Notes: a model not told the origin generated them from the letters alone. A stretch of 21,502 bases of DNA from an uncultured Oscillibacter sp. (GCA_910588005.1 CAJUQM010000041.1:1-21502); one strand, 5' to 3'; shown: positions 1 to 6,791, counted from the stretch's first letter. Made by a program: numbers and translations.

Positions 1-433
1 AAAAGGTGGTGGGCGCTTTTTTGAGCGCAGGAAAACCTTAATTTAATGACATTGGGTCCGCTGCCTGCCGTTTTTTGAACAGGGGCTGATCCTGCTTGAC
101 CGGTTCACTCTTATGCCACGGCTCTTGGAGGGATGGAGGACAGGCCGGAAAATTTGGTCAAAGTCCGGTGCGGATTCGCGCCGGGTATAACGGCTCCTGT
201 TTCAATATTGGCATGACGGATGAGGGCGGAGAACACGGGTTTGGCCTGGTGGTTCTGCAGGGAACACACGGCCGGATGACAGCGTTTGCATCGCTGCTTC
301 CCTATGAGAATTATAACAAGGATTCCCATTTTTAGCAATAAATAGAAATGGGGATTTAAGACCGTGCTGAAGGATAAGCGGAGGATACATATCCATAGAT
401 AGTCTCGCTTTTATCTGATGTCCAATGGCGAAT
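1..433. other. Long stretch without a supported gene
   Basis: I see no convincing coding region here. The open frames on both strands are short, lack a good ribosome site and resemble no family I know. Some structure is visible. GCGCT (13-17) pairs with AGCGC (24-28). A 10-bp imperfect inverted repeat, ATTCCCATTT / AAATGGGGAT, lies at 322-331 and 346-355 with a 14-base loop. Around 160-190 there is a GC-rich hairpin, CCGG...CCGG. The stretch could hold the 3' end of an upstream unit, a decayed gene or an unrecognised structured RNA, but I cannot choose between these from the sequence. Confidence 0.4.
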
Positions 434-462
434 TTGACATATGCCGCCCGGTATTTTATACT
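434..462 (+). promoter_or_regulatory. Sigma-70 type promoter of the Crp-like regulator
   Basis: TTGACA at 434-439 and TATACT at 457-462 are separated by exactly 17 bases, a nearly perfect housekeeping promoter. It lies 29 bases upstream of the ATG at 492. No dyad like those at 3712 and 4561 is seen here, so the regulator gene is probably expressed constitutively. Confidence 0.8.
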
Positions 463-491
463 ATAGTAATATCCTGAAAAAGGAGGGGCCT

Positions 492-1157
492 ATGGAATTT
501 ACCCGCTGCTTTCCCGTGTGGGATAAACTGACGCCTGTACAGCAGCAAAAGCTCTCTGAGGCGGTAGTGAGCAGGCACATCCCCAAAGGCACGGTGATCC
601 ACAGAGGCAGTTTGGACTGCAGCGGCCTTTTACTGGTACAGTCTGGGCAGCTGCGGGCCTATATTCTGTCAGATGAAGGGCAGGAGATCACAATTTACCG
701 CCTGATTGAGGAGGATATCTGCCTGTTCTCCGCCTCCTGTGTCATGCGCAACATCCAGTTTGATATCTCGATTGAGGCGGAGAAGGACACGCAGATCTGG
801 GTGATCCCGCCGGATGTGTACCGTGCACTGATGGAGGAATCCGCCGCCGTGGCCAATTATACCAATGACCTGATGAGCAGCCGTTTCTCTGAGGTTATGT
901 GGCTGATAGAGCAGGTTATGTGGAGGAGCTTTGACAGGCGCCTGGCGGATTTTTTGCTGCGGGAGAGCGCTTTGGAAGGGACGCCTGTTTTGATAATCAC
1001 TCACGAGAAAATCGCCAATCATCTGGGATCTGCCAGAGAGGTGGTAACCCGAATGCTCCGCTATTTCCAGAGCGAGGGACTCGTAAAGTTGTCCCGGGGG
1101 CGCGTGGAGCTGACGGACCGGAAGAGACTGGCTTTGCTGTGTGAAGACGGGCTTTAA
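492..1157 (+). CDS. Crp/Fnr-family transcriptional regulator
   Basis: A 221-residue protein with the Crp/Fnr layout. An N-terminal cyclic-nucleotide-type beta-roll domain (about 20-115) is followed by a dimerisation helix (about 117-150) and a winged helix-turn-helix (about 168-215). The recognition helix (about 180-192) reads A-R-E-V-V-T-R. R182, E183 and R187 match the R-E-x-x-x-R of E. coli CRP, which contacts GTGA half-sites. There is no N-terminal cysteine cluster of the FNR type, so the signal is unknown; C43, C77 and C83 are scattered. The start at 492 is chosen because AGGAGGGG lies just upstream; an in-frame ATG at 441 overlaps the promoter. It converges on the redox/sulfur block, whose two promoters carry GTGA dyads, so it is the obvious candidate regulator of that block. 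The family call is firm; the regulon is inference. Confidence 0.93.
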   Translation: MEFTRCFPVWDKLTPVQQQKLSEAVVSRHIPKGTVIHRGSLDCSGLLLVQSGQLRAYILSDEGQEITIYRLIEEDICLFSASCVMRNIQFDISIEAEKDTQIWVIPPDVYRALMEESAAVANYTNDLMSSRFSEVMWLIEQVMWRSFDRRLADFLLRESALEGTPVLIITHEKIANHLGSAREVVTRMLRYFQSEGLVKLSRGRVELTDRKRLALLCEDGL

Positions 1158-1273
1158 AGGGGATTTTATTCAAGTGTGCCACTATTATTTGACCTGAAAC
1201 CTGCCGGTGGTCCGTTTAGAAAGATAGACTTTAGCGCTTTTGTGGAGAATGTGAAGACGGGACCCTTATGAAG

Positions 1274-1308
1274 AAACACGCCCGCCGCATATTGCGGCGG
1301 GCGTGTTT
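1274..1308. terminator. Convergent hairpin terminator
   Basis: A perfect 16-bp inverted repeat (1274-1289 and 1293-1308, core CGCCCGCCGCA) with a 3-base loop. It lies between the converging Crp-like regulator and the CoA-disulfide reductase gene. The AAA/TTT at the base and the following TTCAT on the minus strand suit termination of the minus-strand operon, and it probably serves both directions. Confidence 0.8.
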
Positions 1309-1310
1309 GG

Positions 1311-3005
1311 TTATGTCCGATCCATACCGCAGGGGAACGTCCGCTCTGCGGCGGCGCGGTCCAGCACTGCGCTCTCATAGAGCCGGTATCCACCTGAGAG
1401 GTTATAGCAGTCAAAACCGCTTTGAGCCAAAATGCGGCAGGCGATATAGCTCCGCAGGCCGCTTTGGCAGACCACATAGATGGGTTTCGTCCGGTCCAGT
1501 TCCTTCAACCGCTCCCGCAGCTCATCCACAGGGATGTGATAAAAGCCCTCCATATGGCCGTTTCCATACTCCTGGGGCGTCCGGACGTCCAGCAGGGTTA
1601 CGCTGCCGTCCCGGGGCAGGAAATCCGCCTGATCCCAGTGGAACTGTTTCACGGTTCCCTCAGCCAGATTTTCGATCATAAAGCCCGCCATGTTGACAGG
1701 GTCCTTGGCGGAGGAGTAGGGGGGCGCATAGGCCAGATCCAGCTCTTTCAGCTCCAGCGCAGTCAGACCTGCCCGGATCGCCGTGGCCAGGACGTCAATG
1801 CGTTTGTCCACGCCCTCATATCCCACGATCTGAGCGCCAAGGAGTCGGTAAGTCCCTGCTTCAAAGAGTACCTTTACGGTCATCACCCTGCCGCCCGGAT
1901 AGTATCCGGCATGACTGGCCGGAGAGAGGTAGACTTTATCGCAGTTGATTCCCGCCGCTTTGGCGGTCCGTTCATTGATGCCGGTGGCAGCGGCGGTCAT
2001 GTCAAACACTTTGATGACGGAGGAACCCTGAGTCCCGGTGAAACGGCTGTCTCCGCCGCAGATGTTGTCCGCCGCAATGCGGCCCTGCTTGTTGGCGGGA
2101 CCAGCCAGGGAGACCAGCGCATTCTCTCCGGTGACAAAGTGCTTCACCTGTACCGCGTCGCCCACAGCGTAGATCCCGGGAACTGAGGTCTCCATCCGGT
2201 CGTTGACCACAATGCTGTTTTTGGCACCCAGCGCCAATCCGGCCTCCTTTGCAAGGCGGGTATCCGGGGTGACGCCGATGGCCAGAACGACCATGTCTGC
2301 TGCGAGCGGGGCCTCGTCCTTGAGCAGCACCTGGACGGCGCCGGGTACAGATTCAAACCCCTCCACGGAGCGGCCCAGCAAAAGCTTGATTCCATGTTCC
2401 CGCAGTTTGGCGTGGATAAAGGCGGCCATCTCGGGATCAAAGGGGTTCATCAGCTGTTTGGGACGCTGGACGATGGTGACGTCCAGTCCCAGTTCTCGGA
2501 GATTTTCCGCCGTTTCAAGGCTGATGAAGCCGCCACCTGCCAGAACCACGGATTTTGGATGTTCCCGTTCTACAAAATTCCGGATGGCCAGGGTATCCTC
2601 CACTGTGCGCAGAGTGAACAGACGGTCCAGGCCTACACCAGGAAGGGGAGGCTGCATGGGCTTTGCCCCGGGGGAGAGGAGCAGCTTGTCATAGGATTCC
2701 TCAAATTCCTCCCCAGTGCCCAAATTCCGGACGGAGACTGTTTTGCGCTCGGGATGGACCGCGGTTACTTCATGCCGCACCCGCATGTCGATGCGGAAGC
2801 GCCGCCAAAAACTCTCCGGTGTCTGGAGGGTCAATTCTGCCGGATCCTCGATGACGCCGCCGATGTAATAGGGGAGGCCGCAGTTGGCATAGGAGACGTA
2901 GCCGGACCGCTCAAAGACCACCACTTCCGCATTTTCGTCCAAACGGCGGATTCTCGCCGCGGCGGTGGCGCCTCCCGCCACGCCGCCCACAATGACAACT
3001 TTCAT
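1311..3005 (-). CDS. CoA-disulfide reductase-like flavoprotein with C-terminal rhodanese domain
   Basis: A 564-residue pyridine-nucleotide-disulfide oxidoreductase. The FAD-binding motif is at residues 4-15 (IVGGVAGGATAA). The single active cysteine is C42 in YANCGLPYY, as in CoA-disulfide reductases. The NAD(P)-binding GGGF segment is near 155-165, and the dimerisation domain runs to about 450. Residues about 466-545 form a rhodanese domain with active C513 in CQSGLR. CoADR-rhodanese fusions such as those of Bacillus anthracis and Shewanella (Npsr) reduce CoA disulfide and per/polysulfides; that activity is inferred here. The start at 3005 has GGTGGAG upstream. The ATG begins one base after the stop of the rhodanese gene, so this is the last gene of a trx-rhodanese-CoADR operon. 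The protein is probably cytoplasmic; no membrane segment is visible. Confidence 0.93.
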   Translation of the reverse strand: MKVVIVGGVAGGATAAARIRRLDENAEVVVFERSGYVSYANCGLPYYIGGVIEDPAELTLQTPESFWRRFRIDMRVRHEVTAVHPERKTVSVRNLGTGEEFEESYDKLLLSPGAKPMQPPLPGVGLDRLFTLRTVEDTLAIRNFVEREHPKSVVLAGGGFISLETAENLRELGLDVTIVQRPKQLMNPFDPEMAAFIHAKLREHGIKLLLGRSVEGFESVPGAVQVLLKDEAPLAADMVVLAIGVTPDTRLAKEAGLALGAKNSIVVNDRMETSVPGIYAVGDAVQVKHFVTGENALVSLAGPANKQGRIAADNICGGDSRFTGTQGSSVIKVFDMTAAATGINERTAKAAGINCDKVYLSPASHAGYYPGGRVMTVKVLFEAGTYRLLGAQIVGYEGVDKRIDVLATAIRAGLTALELKELDLAYAPPYSSAKDPVNMAGFMIENLAEGTVKQFHWDQADFLPRDGSVTLLDVRTPQEYGNGHMEGFYHIPVDELRERLKELDRTKPIYVVCQSGLRSYIACRILAQSGFDCYNLSGGYRLYESAVLDRAAAERTFPCGMDRT

Positions 3006-3006
3006 C

Positions 3007-3327
3007 CTAATACTCCACCTTTCCGCGGTATGCGCTGATTCCGCCAATATTTGTTACATGTTGAAAGCCCATCCGGCGCAGGGCCGCCGTTGCCTGGGCG
3101 CTTCTGGCGCCGCTGTGACAATAGATAAACAGGGGCGTATTCAAGTCCGTGACGGCCTCTGCGGCCTGCCCGATCTCGTCCAGAGGGATGTTCCGGCTTC
3201 CCGGCAGATGTCCCTGGGCGTACTCCTGGGGGGTGCGCACGTCTAACAGCGCCGCGCCGGAGGTGTTTTCAAACTGCCGCAGGCCTTCATCAATGCCGGA
3301 TGACCTGAAAAGATCGAAAAAAGCCAT
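3007..3327 (-). CDS. Single-domain rhodanese sulfurtransferase
   Basis: A 106-residue protein made of one rhodanese domain. LDVRTPQEY (28-36) is followed by the active-site loop CHSGAR with C70, which would carry a persulfide. There is no signal peptide, so it is likely cytoplasmic. Its LDVRTPQEY and GH...IP segments closely match the rhodanese domain fused to the next gene, which suggests duplication within the operon. The start at 3327 is supported by GGGGAGG about nine bases upstream, and the ATG follows the thioredoxin stop after one base. It could pass sulfane sulfur to the CoADR fusion or to thioredoxin; the partner is inference. Confidence 0.92.
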   Translation of the reverse strand: MAFFDLFRSSGIDEGLRQFENTSGAALLDVRTPQEYAQGHLPGSRNIPLDEIGQAAEAVTDLNTPLFIYCHSGARSAQATAALRRMGFQHVTNIGGISAYRGKVEY

Positions 3328-3328
3328 A

Positions 3329-3652
3329 TCACTGTGCCTCCCCGGTCTTCAGGATAGAGAGGATCTCCTGCTTGGGACGGACCCCCACCGTCTGGCTGAC
3401 CACTCTGCCATCTTTTACCACCACAAGCGTGGGAATGCTCATGATCTGAAAGGCGCCCGCCAGCTCCTGCTGTTCGTCTACATTGACTTTTCCGACCTTG
3501 AGATCGGGGCGCTCCCCGGCAATTTCCTCTACAAGGGGCGCTACCATCCGGCAGGGACCGCACCAGTTGGCCCAGAAATCCAGCAAAACGGGCTTCCGGC
3601 TCTCAAGCACTTCCTGGCGAAAATTTTCCTTGGTTATATGCAGAACAGACAT
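3329..3652 (-). CDS. trxA: Thioredoxin
   Basis: A 107-residue thioredoxin of normal length. The redox motif WCGPC has C31 and C34 in FWANWCGPCR. The cis-proline loop is MSIPTLVV, and VDEQQELA precedes it, as in canonical thioredoxins. It reduces protein disulfides and can release sulfide from rhodanese-bound persulfide. AAAGGAGGAA directly upstream fixes the start at 3652; a longer frame to 3787 would swallow the promoter and operator. It is the first gene of a three-gene operon with one-base gaps. No thioredoxin reductase gene lies nearby, so its electron donor must be encoded elsewhere or be the neighbouring flavoprotein. Confidence 0.95.
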   Translation of the reverse strand: MSVLHITKENFRQEVLESRKPVLLDFWANWCGPCRMVAPLVEEIAGERPDLKVGKVNVDEQQELAGAFQIMSIPTLVVVKDGRVVSQTVGVRPKQEILSILKTGEAQ

Positions 3653-3683
3653 CGTTGTTCCTCCTTTGTGTTTTGTTTTGATC

Positions 3684-3729
3684 AGTATACCCCGATTTTT
3701 CCGATCCCTCCGTGACGATGTCACAATGG
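3684..3729 (-). promoter_or_regulatory. Crp-like class II promoter of the thioredoxin operon
   Basis: On the minus strand the -10 is TATACT (3689 to 3684), and there is no acceptable -35 hexamer. Instead the perfect dyad GTGAC-GAT-GTCAC (3712-3724) is centred at 3718, about 41 bases upstream of the expected start site. That is where Crp/Fnr activators sit at class II promoters. The wider block (3710-3729) matches the one before the ferredoxin gene. The dyad overlaps the stop codon of the NapH-like gene. Confidence 0.72.
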
Positions 3730-4296
3730 ACCGTTTTTTGCCCGGCAGATCAGCTGTGTCATCGTCCCCATGGGGCAGTATACGCACCAGCTGCGAGGCT
3801 TGAACAGCACCATGGTAATAAGGCCCAGTACGGTGGAGGTCAGCATCACACTGTAAAAGCCGAAGGCAAACTGCGCTACGCCGGGATGGAACAGTGTTCC
3901 GTGATAGGCCCAGTGCCAGGGCAGCTTAAAAGTCCACAGGAGAGTTACCGCCTGCCGCAGTTGGTGGACGCCGGCGAAAACCAAATAGGTGTTCCACAGC
4001 ATCAGGAAGAACATGGCGAAAAAGAACGCCAGAAAGCCGTATCGAAATGGTTTGCTTTTCATCCATTTGGGGATATCCCTCTTCCGGGACAGGCCAAAAC
4101 GCCCGCCCAGCAGTCCGAAGAGCTGGCCTCTGCCGCAGTAGCGGTTGCAGTAGGCCTTATTTCCGCCGGCAACGGCAATCAACAGCGGGATGAAAAAACA
4201 CAGCAGTCCCAGCCAGGCAAACAGGATATTGAAAAATCCAAGGATTAAGTAAGAGAGAGATGCGATCCATAGGTAATCGTACCATTTCTTTTTCAT
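3721..4296 (-). CDS. NapH/YccM-type membrane iron-sulfur protein lacking its ferredoxin domain
   Basis: A 191-residue membrane protein with about four hydrophobic helices (near 8-45, 86-110, 143-165 and a shorter one between). Two cysteine motifs sit at the membrane edges: CNRYCGRG (C50, C54) and WCVYCPMG (C171, C174). These are typical of the polyferredoxin membrane family (NapH, NosR, YccM, COG0348). NapH itself carries two C-terminal 4Fe-4S ferredoxin motifs; this protein ends before them. The preceding gene encodes a free 2x[4Fe-4S] ferredoxin and overlaps it by ATGA, so the two probably form one electron-transfer unit. GGGAGGTGA lies just upstream of the start at 4296. The physiological donor and acceptor are not visible. 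Confidence 0.85.
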   Translation of the reverse strand: MKKKWYDYLWIASLSYLILGFFNILFAWLGLLCFFIPLLIAVAGGNKAYCNRYCGRGQLFGLLGGRFGLSRKRDIPKWMKSKPFRYGFLAFFFAMFFLMLWNTYLVFAGVHQLRQAVTLLWTFKLPWHWAYHGTLFHPGVAQFAFGFYSVMLTSTVLGLITMVLFKPRSWCVYCPMGTMTQLICRAKNGPL

Positions 4297-4502
4297 ACCG
4301 TCACCTCCCGGATTGAGATCACTGTCGCAGGGCATTCCCTGGCACACTTGCCGCAGCCTACACATTTGCTGGTGTCTACTTGCGCGGCGGTTCCCTTTAC
4401 AATTTGAATGGCAGCCATCGGACAGACCTTGACACAGCACCCGCAGGCCACACAGCTGGTCTGATCTACCAGAGCTTTTCGTGTTTTTCGGACAGTTCCC
4501 AT
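4293..4502 (-). CDS. 2[4Fe-4S] ferredoxin
   Basis: A 69-residue ferredoxin. The first cluster motif is CVACGCCVKVCP (C17, C20, C23, C27) and the second is CVGCGKCARECP (C47, C50, C53, C57), so two [4Fe-4S] clusters are expected. The start at 4502 has AAGGAGG a few bases upstream; a longer open frame reaching 5021 has no support and covers the promoter. Its stop overlaps the start of the NapH-like membrane protein (ATGA), implying translational coupling. It is probably the soluble, cytoplasmic partner of that protein. It is transcribed from the promoter at 4533-4578. Confidence 0.93.
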   Translation of the reverse strand: MGTVRKTRKALVDQTSCVACGCCVKVCPMAAIQIVKGTAAQVDTSKCVGCGKCARECPATVISIREVTV

Positions 4503-4532
4503 AATTACAGCCTCCTTACGCCTGATAGAAGT

Positions 4533-4578
4533 AATATACGCTCTTTTCTCGATCCGTACGGTGACAAAATCACACTGG
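4533..4578 (-). promoter_or_regulatory. Crp-like class II promoter of the ferredoxin operon
   Basis: The -10 is TATATT (4538 to 4533 on the minus strand). A dyad, GTGAC-AAA-ATCAC as read on the plus strand (4561-4573), is centred at 4567. This is 34 bases upstream of the 3' end of the -10, exactly the spacing seen at the thioredoxin promoter. Both blocks fit CCAnTGTGAnnnnGTCACnG on the minus strand. No -35 hexamer is present, which suits an activator-dependent promoter. Confidence 0.72.
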
Positions 4579-4658
4579 CAACCTGGTATGGCACCTGACA
4601 GCCATATGAACGAATACCGCTGAAAAAACGGGCGGCGATTTGGCCAAGGGGCGCTGTA

Positions 4659-4694
4659 AAGCCCGGGCAATCCAAACAGGGACTGTCCGGGCTT
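4659..4694 (-). terminator. Possible terminator of the ECF-S/DUF4430 operon
   Basis: AAGCCCGG (4659-4666) pairs with CCGGGCTT (4687-4694), 12 bases after the stop of the ECF S-component gene. The loop is long and the T-tract is poor, so this is a weak candidate. Confidence 0.4.
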
Positions 4695-4705
4695 AGAGAT
4701 ACCCG

Positions 4706-5236
4706 CTAGTGTGCGCCGTATTTTCGCCGGAATGAGGCCAGCCCCCGGCGTAAGGGCTGGAACAGAACCAGCGCCACCACAAAATTGCCCGCTCCGTGAA
4801 GCAGATCCATAGGGATACCGGCGACCCACCAGGACACAGCGAAGGCCCAGCCGCCGCTGATCCAGTATACCAGGGCGCAGAGTCCGCCGAACAGCAGGCC
4901 AAAGCACCCGGAGAGAGCGGCCCAGATCAGAGGAGATTCCATCCGCCGCAGCAGTCTCGCCGCGGCGAAGAGTGCCAGCCACACATACAGATAGGCGATA
5001 TTCCACAGGCCGATTCCCCAAACGGCAAATTCCAAAAACACATAGAGATAGACAGCGTACAGACCGCGCCAGCCAAAACTCACGGCCACCAGCATGACCA
5101 TCAGGGATACCGGCTCGATGTTGGGAAACTGAGCCATGGCCATTTTCAGGGCAAAGGTCATGGCTCCCAGCAGACCAAACAGCGCCAGCTCCGCGGTGGT
5201 CAGCCGGCGGTTAGCCGGTGGTGTAGAACCACGCAT
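4706..5236 (-). CDS. ECF transporter S component (substrate-binding membrane protein)
   Basis: A 176-residue membrane protein with about six hydrophobic helices. It has features of ECF S-components: an N-terminal LFGLLGAMTFALKM helix, then PNIEPVSLMVML, GWRGLYAVYLYV, LWNIAYLYVW and the C-terminal GIPMDLLHGAGNF block. I recognise this subtype from clostridial genomes next to DUF4430 genes, where a cobalamin or related substrate has been suspected. No EcfA or EcfT gene is in the window, so it probably shares a common energising module. The start at 5236 overlaps the DUF4430 gene by 26 bases and has GGTGA upstream. An earlier in-frame ATG at 5251 is possible but lacks a ribosome site. The substrate is not established. 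Confidence 0.82.
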   Translation of the reverse strand: MRGSTPPANRRLTTAELALFGLLGAMTFALKMAMAQFPNIEPVSLMVMLVAVSFGWRGLYAVYLYVFLEFAVWGIGLWNIAYLYVWLALFAAARLLRRMESPLIWAALSGCFGLLFGGLCALVYWISGGWAFAVSWWVAGIPMDLLHGAGNFVVALVLFQPLRRGLASFRRKYGAH

Positions 5237-5609
5237 ATTGGTCACCGTCATGCAGGACGACTGCATCGGCGCCGGTGGTTGCGTCTTCACCGTTGCAGGT
5301 CAGGCGCCACCAGCTCTGATCTCGATGGTAATCCACCGGCTCACCGTCTACCGTCTCCACAAATAGGCCGTATTCTCCTTCGCTCCCGGAGATCAGTCCC
5401 TCCTGCTGCAGCAGGTCCCCAAGATATTCTAGATCCGTATGATAGGCAAACTCGGCGGTGGTTCCGTCGGCATGGGTGACCGTTACCGTCACGGATTTTT
5501 CTCCAGCCGCTGTCTCAGGAAGACTGGACTGCCAAATGTGCCAAAGGCCAAGGGCCAGCAGGCAGAACAGCGCCGCTGCGGCAATGCCGTACAGGTATTT
5601 CTTTTTCAT
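5211..5609 (-). CDS. DUF4430-domain exported/anchored protein
   Basis: A 132-residue protein. A short basic start and a hydrophobic segment (about 6-25) form a signal anchor; there is no clear lipobox. The exported part (about 45-132) is rich in threonine and valine and has the DUF4430 features: a Y-L-G-D-L-L segment, an E-Y-G-L-F-V-E-T-V-D-G strand, W-W and a terminal DGDQYAWFY. DUF4430 resembles the C-terminal domain of transcobalamin-type proteins, so it may present a ligand to the ECF S-component encoded by the overlapping next gene. GGAGGAA fixes the start at 5609; a GTG 30 bases upstream is less likely. The function is inferred from context. Confidence 0.8.
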   Translation of the reverse strand: MKKKYLYGIAAAALFCLLALGLWHIWQSSLPETAAGEKSVTVTVTHADGTTAEFAYHTDLEYLGDLLQQEGLISGSEGEYGLFVETVDGEPVDYHRDQSWWRLTCNGEDATTGADAVVLHDGDQYAWFYTTG

Positions 5610-5664
5610 CCCGGTTCCTCCAGAGTTCTCTTTTTTCACCGAATGCTCCCTGCGGTGCGCCCGG

Positions 5665-5684
5665 TGTGCGAAAAACTGCGCACA
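5665..5684 (-). other. Hairpin in the DUF4430 mRNA leader
   Basis: TGTGCG (5665-5670) and CGCACA (5679-5684) form a 6-bp stem with an 8-base loop. It lies in the roughly 100-base leader between the promoter at 5716-5743 and the start codon. It might be regulatory. The leader is too short for a full cobalamin riboswitch, and I recognise no riboswitch class. Confidence 0.35.
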
Positions 5685-5715
5685 GCTGTGAGACTGCCGG
5701 TAATCAACAGGATCA

Positions 5716-5743
5716 ATTATACCATAAAGCGGAAAAATGTAAA
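5716..5743 (-). promoter_or_regulatory. Promoter of the DUF4430/ECF-S operon
   Basis: On the minus strand TTTACA (5743-5738) and TATAAT (5721-5716) are separated by 16 bases. The -10 is a consensus match, and the start codon is about 105 bases downstream. Confidence 0.7.
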
Positions 5744-5908
5744 GGAAAAGCTCCTTTTGCGGTTCTACCGCCGCCCGGAGCGGCCAACTGGATGTTGAAT
5801 CCTCTTTGAACTGGAGATTTTTTGAAATAACCTGGATTTTTCATTGCTTTTATCCATCCAAAAGTGTACCATGGACACAATAAGATGATGGGGGGAGGGG
5901 TGAGCGCA

Positions 5909-6769
5909 GTGAATATTCCGGAGGCAGGCGTGTTGGGGACCTCTCAGCGGTACTTTTTTACGCCTTCGTCTTTGGCGCAGGAGCTGTTTTACTATCCGAC
6001 CCGGGCGGGGCGTTATTTCTGCGACCGCCGCTACCACTTTGACCACCGTGCGGAGACGGCACAGCTGGATAGCCACCGGAGAAACCTGATGCTGATCTGC
6101 GTTTGCCGGGGGGAGCTGCGCTTTGTGCTGGATGGTGAGGCGGCCTTGGCGAGACCGGGCCAAATAGCCCTGTTTGACTGCCAGCGTCCCCACGAGTACT
6201 CTGCGGCGGACGGGACCGAGTTCCGCTGGCTGCTGTTCAATGGTGCCAACGCCGGAGAATTTTGCACCCGGATCTGGAGAAGCCGGGGAAGGGGTTTTAC
6301 TCCCGGCGGATTTCCCGCCCTGGTACGGGAGATTGACCTTTTGACGGATTCCTGCGCGGCGGGGGAGCGGCTTGGAGAGCCGGCCTGTTCCCAGCTGATT
6401 CATCGTTTGCTCTGCGGTCTGCTGCTGTGGGGGGAAGCGGAGGAACGGGAGGACGGAAGAGTGGGGGAAGCTGTGTCCTTCATTTGCCGGAATCTGAGCC
6501 GGGCCATTACCTTGGAGGAAGTGGCGGCGGCCGCCGGTCTCAGTCCGGCCCATTTCTCCCGGCTTTTTAAAGGACGGACCGGATGCTCGCCCTATGAGTA
6601 TATTCTCTTGCGCCGGATCGACGAGGCAAAGTATCTGCTGGCTTCCACCAGGCTTCCGGTTCGGGAGGTGGCGGGCCGGGTGGGGTACGGCAGCGCGGAG
6701 CACTTTATCCACTCCTTTCAAAAAAAGGTGGGGGTTACTCCGGGTGCTTTCCGCAAGGCTCCGGTGTAG
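5909..6769 (+). CDS. AraC-family transcriptional regulator
   Basis: A 286-residue protein. The N-terminal half (about 20-150) looks like a cupin-type ligand-binding domain with the usual L-x-C-V-x-x-G-E-L and P-G-Q-I-A-L-F signatures. The last 100 residues hold two helix-turn-helix units: TLEEVAAAAGLSPAHFSRLF, then the second one ending with the family signature VGYGSAEHFIHSFQKKVGVT. I chose GTG at 5909 because a GGGGGGAGGGG run ends nine bases before it; GTG 5864 and ATG 5885/5888 are upstream alternatives without that support. It is divergent from the ECF-S/DUF4430 operon and may regulate it, but there is no direct evidence. It is followed by a strong hairpin. Confidence 0.9.
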   Translation: MNIPEAGVLGTSQRYFFTPSSLAQELFYYPTRAGRYFCDRRYHFDHRAETAQLDSHRRNLMLICVCRGELRFVLDGEAALARPGQIALFDCQRPHEYSAADGTEFRWLLFNGANAGEFCTRIWRSRGRGFTPGGFPALVREIDLLTDSCAAGERLGEPACSQLIHRLLCGLLLWGEAEEREDGRVGEAVSFICRNLSRAITLEEVAAAAGLSPAHFSRLFKGRTGCSPYEYILLRRIDEAKYLLASTRLPVREVAGRVGYGSAEHFIHSFQKKVGVTPGAFRKAPV

Positions 6770-6791
6770 AATTTTGAAAAACTGAGAGATT

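Noticed and set aside
82..110. GGGGCTGATCCTG, similar to the 5' end of tmRNA
   Set aside because: No tRNA-like 3' half, tag reading frame or TTCGA/CCA end follows within the expected distance.
40..200. Possible cobalamin riboswitch (pieces resembling GCTGCC..CCG, GCCACTG and GGGAAGG in order)
   Set aside because: The matches are partial, the central conserved boxes are missing, and the gene downstream is a regulator with its own promoter at 434-462.
96..335. 79-residue open frame
   Set aside because: It starts at TTG without a good ribosome site and resembles no family; an overlapping frame on the other strand is equally open.
5476..5492. GTGAC-N7-GTCAC, resembling the Crp-like dyads
   Set aside because: The half-sites are too far apart compared with the two promoter sites, and it lies inside the DUF4430 coding region where it encodes a V-T repeat.
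5765..6721. 318-residue open frame on the minus strand
   Set aside because: It is antisense to the AraC-family gene, is rich in P, Q and R, and has no domain; it is a by-product of GC-rich codons.
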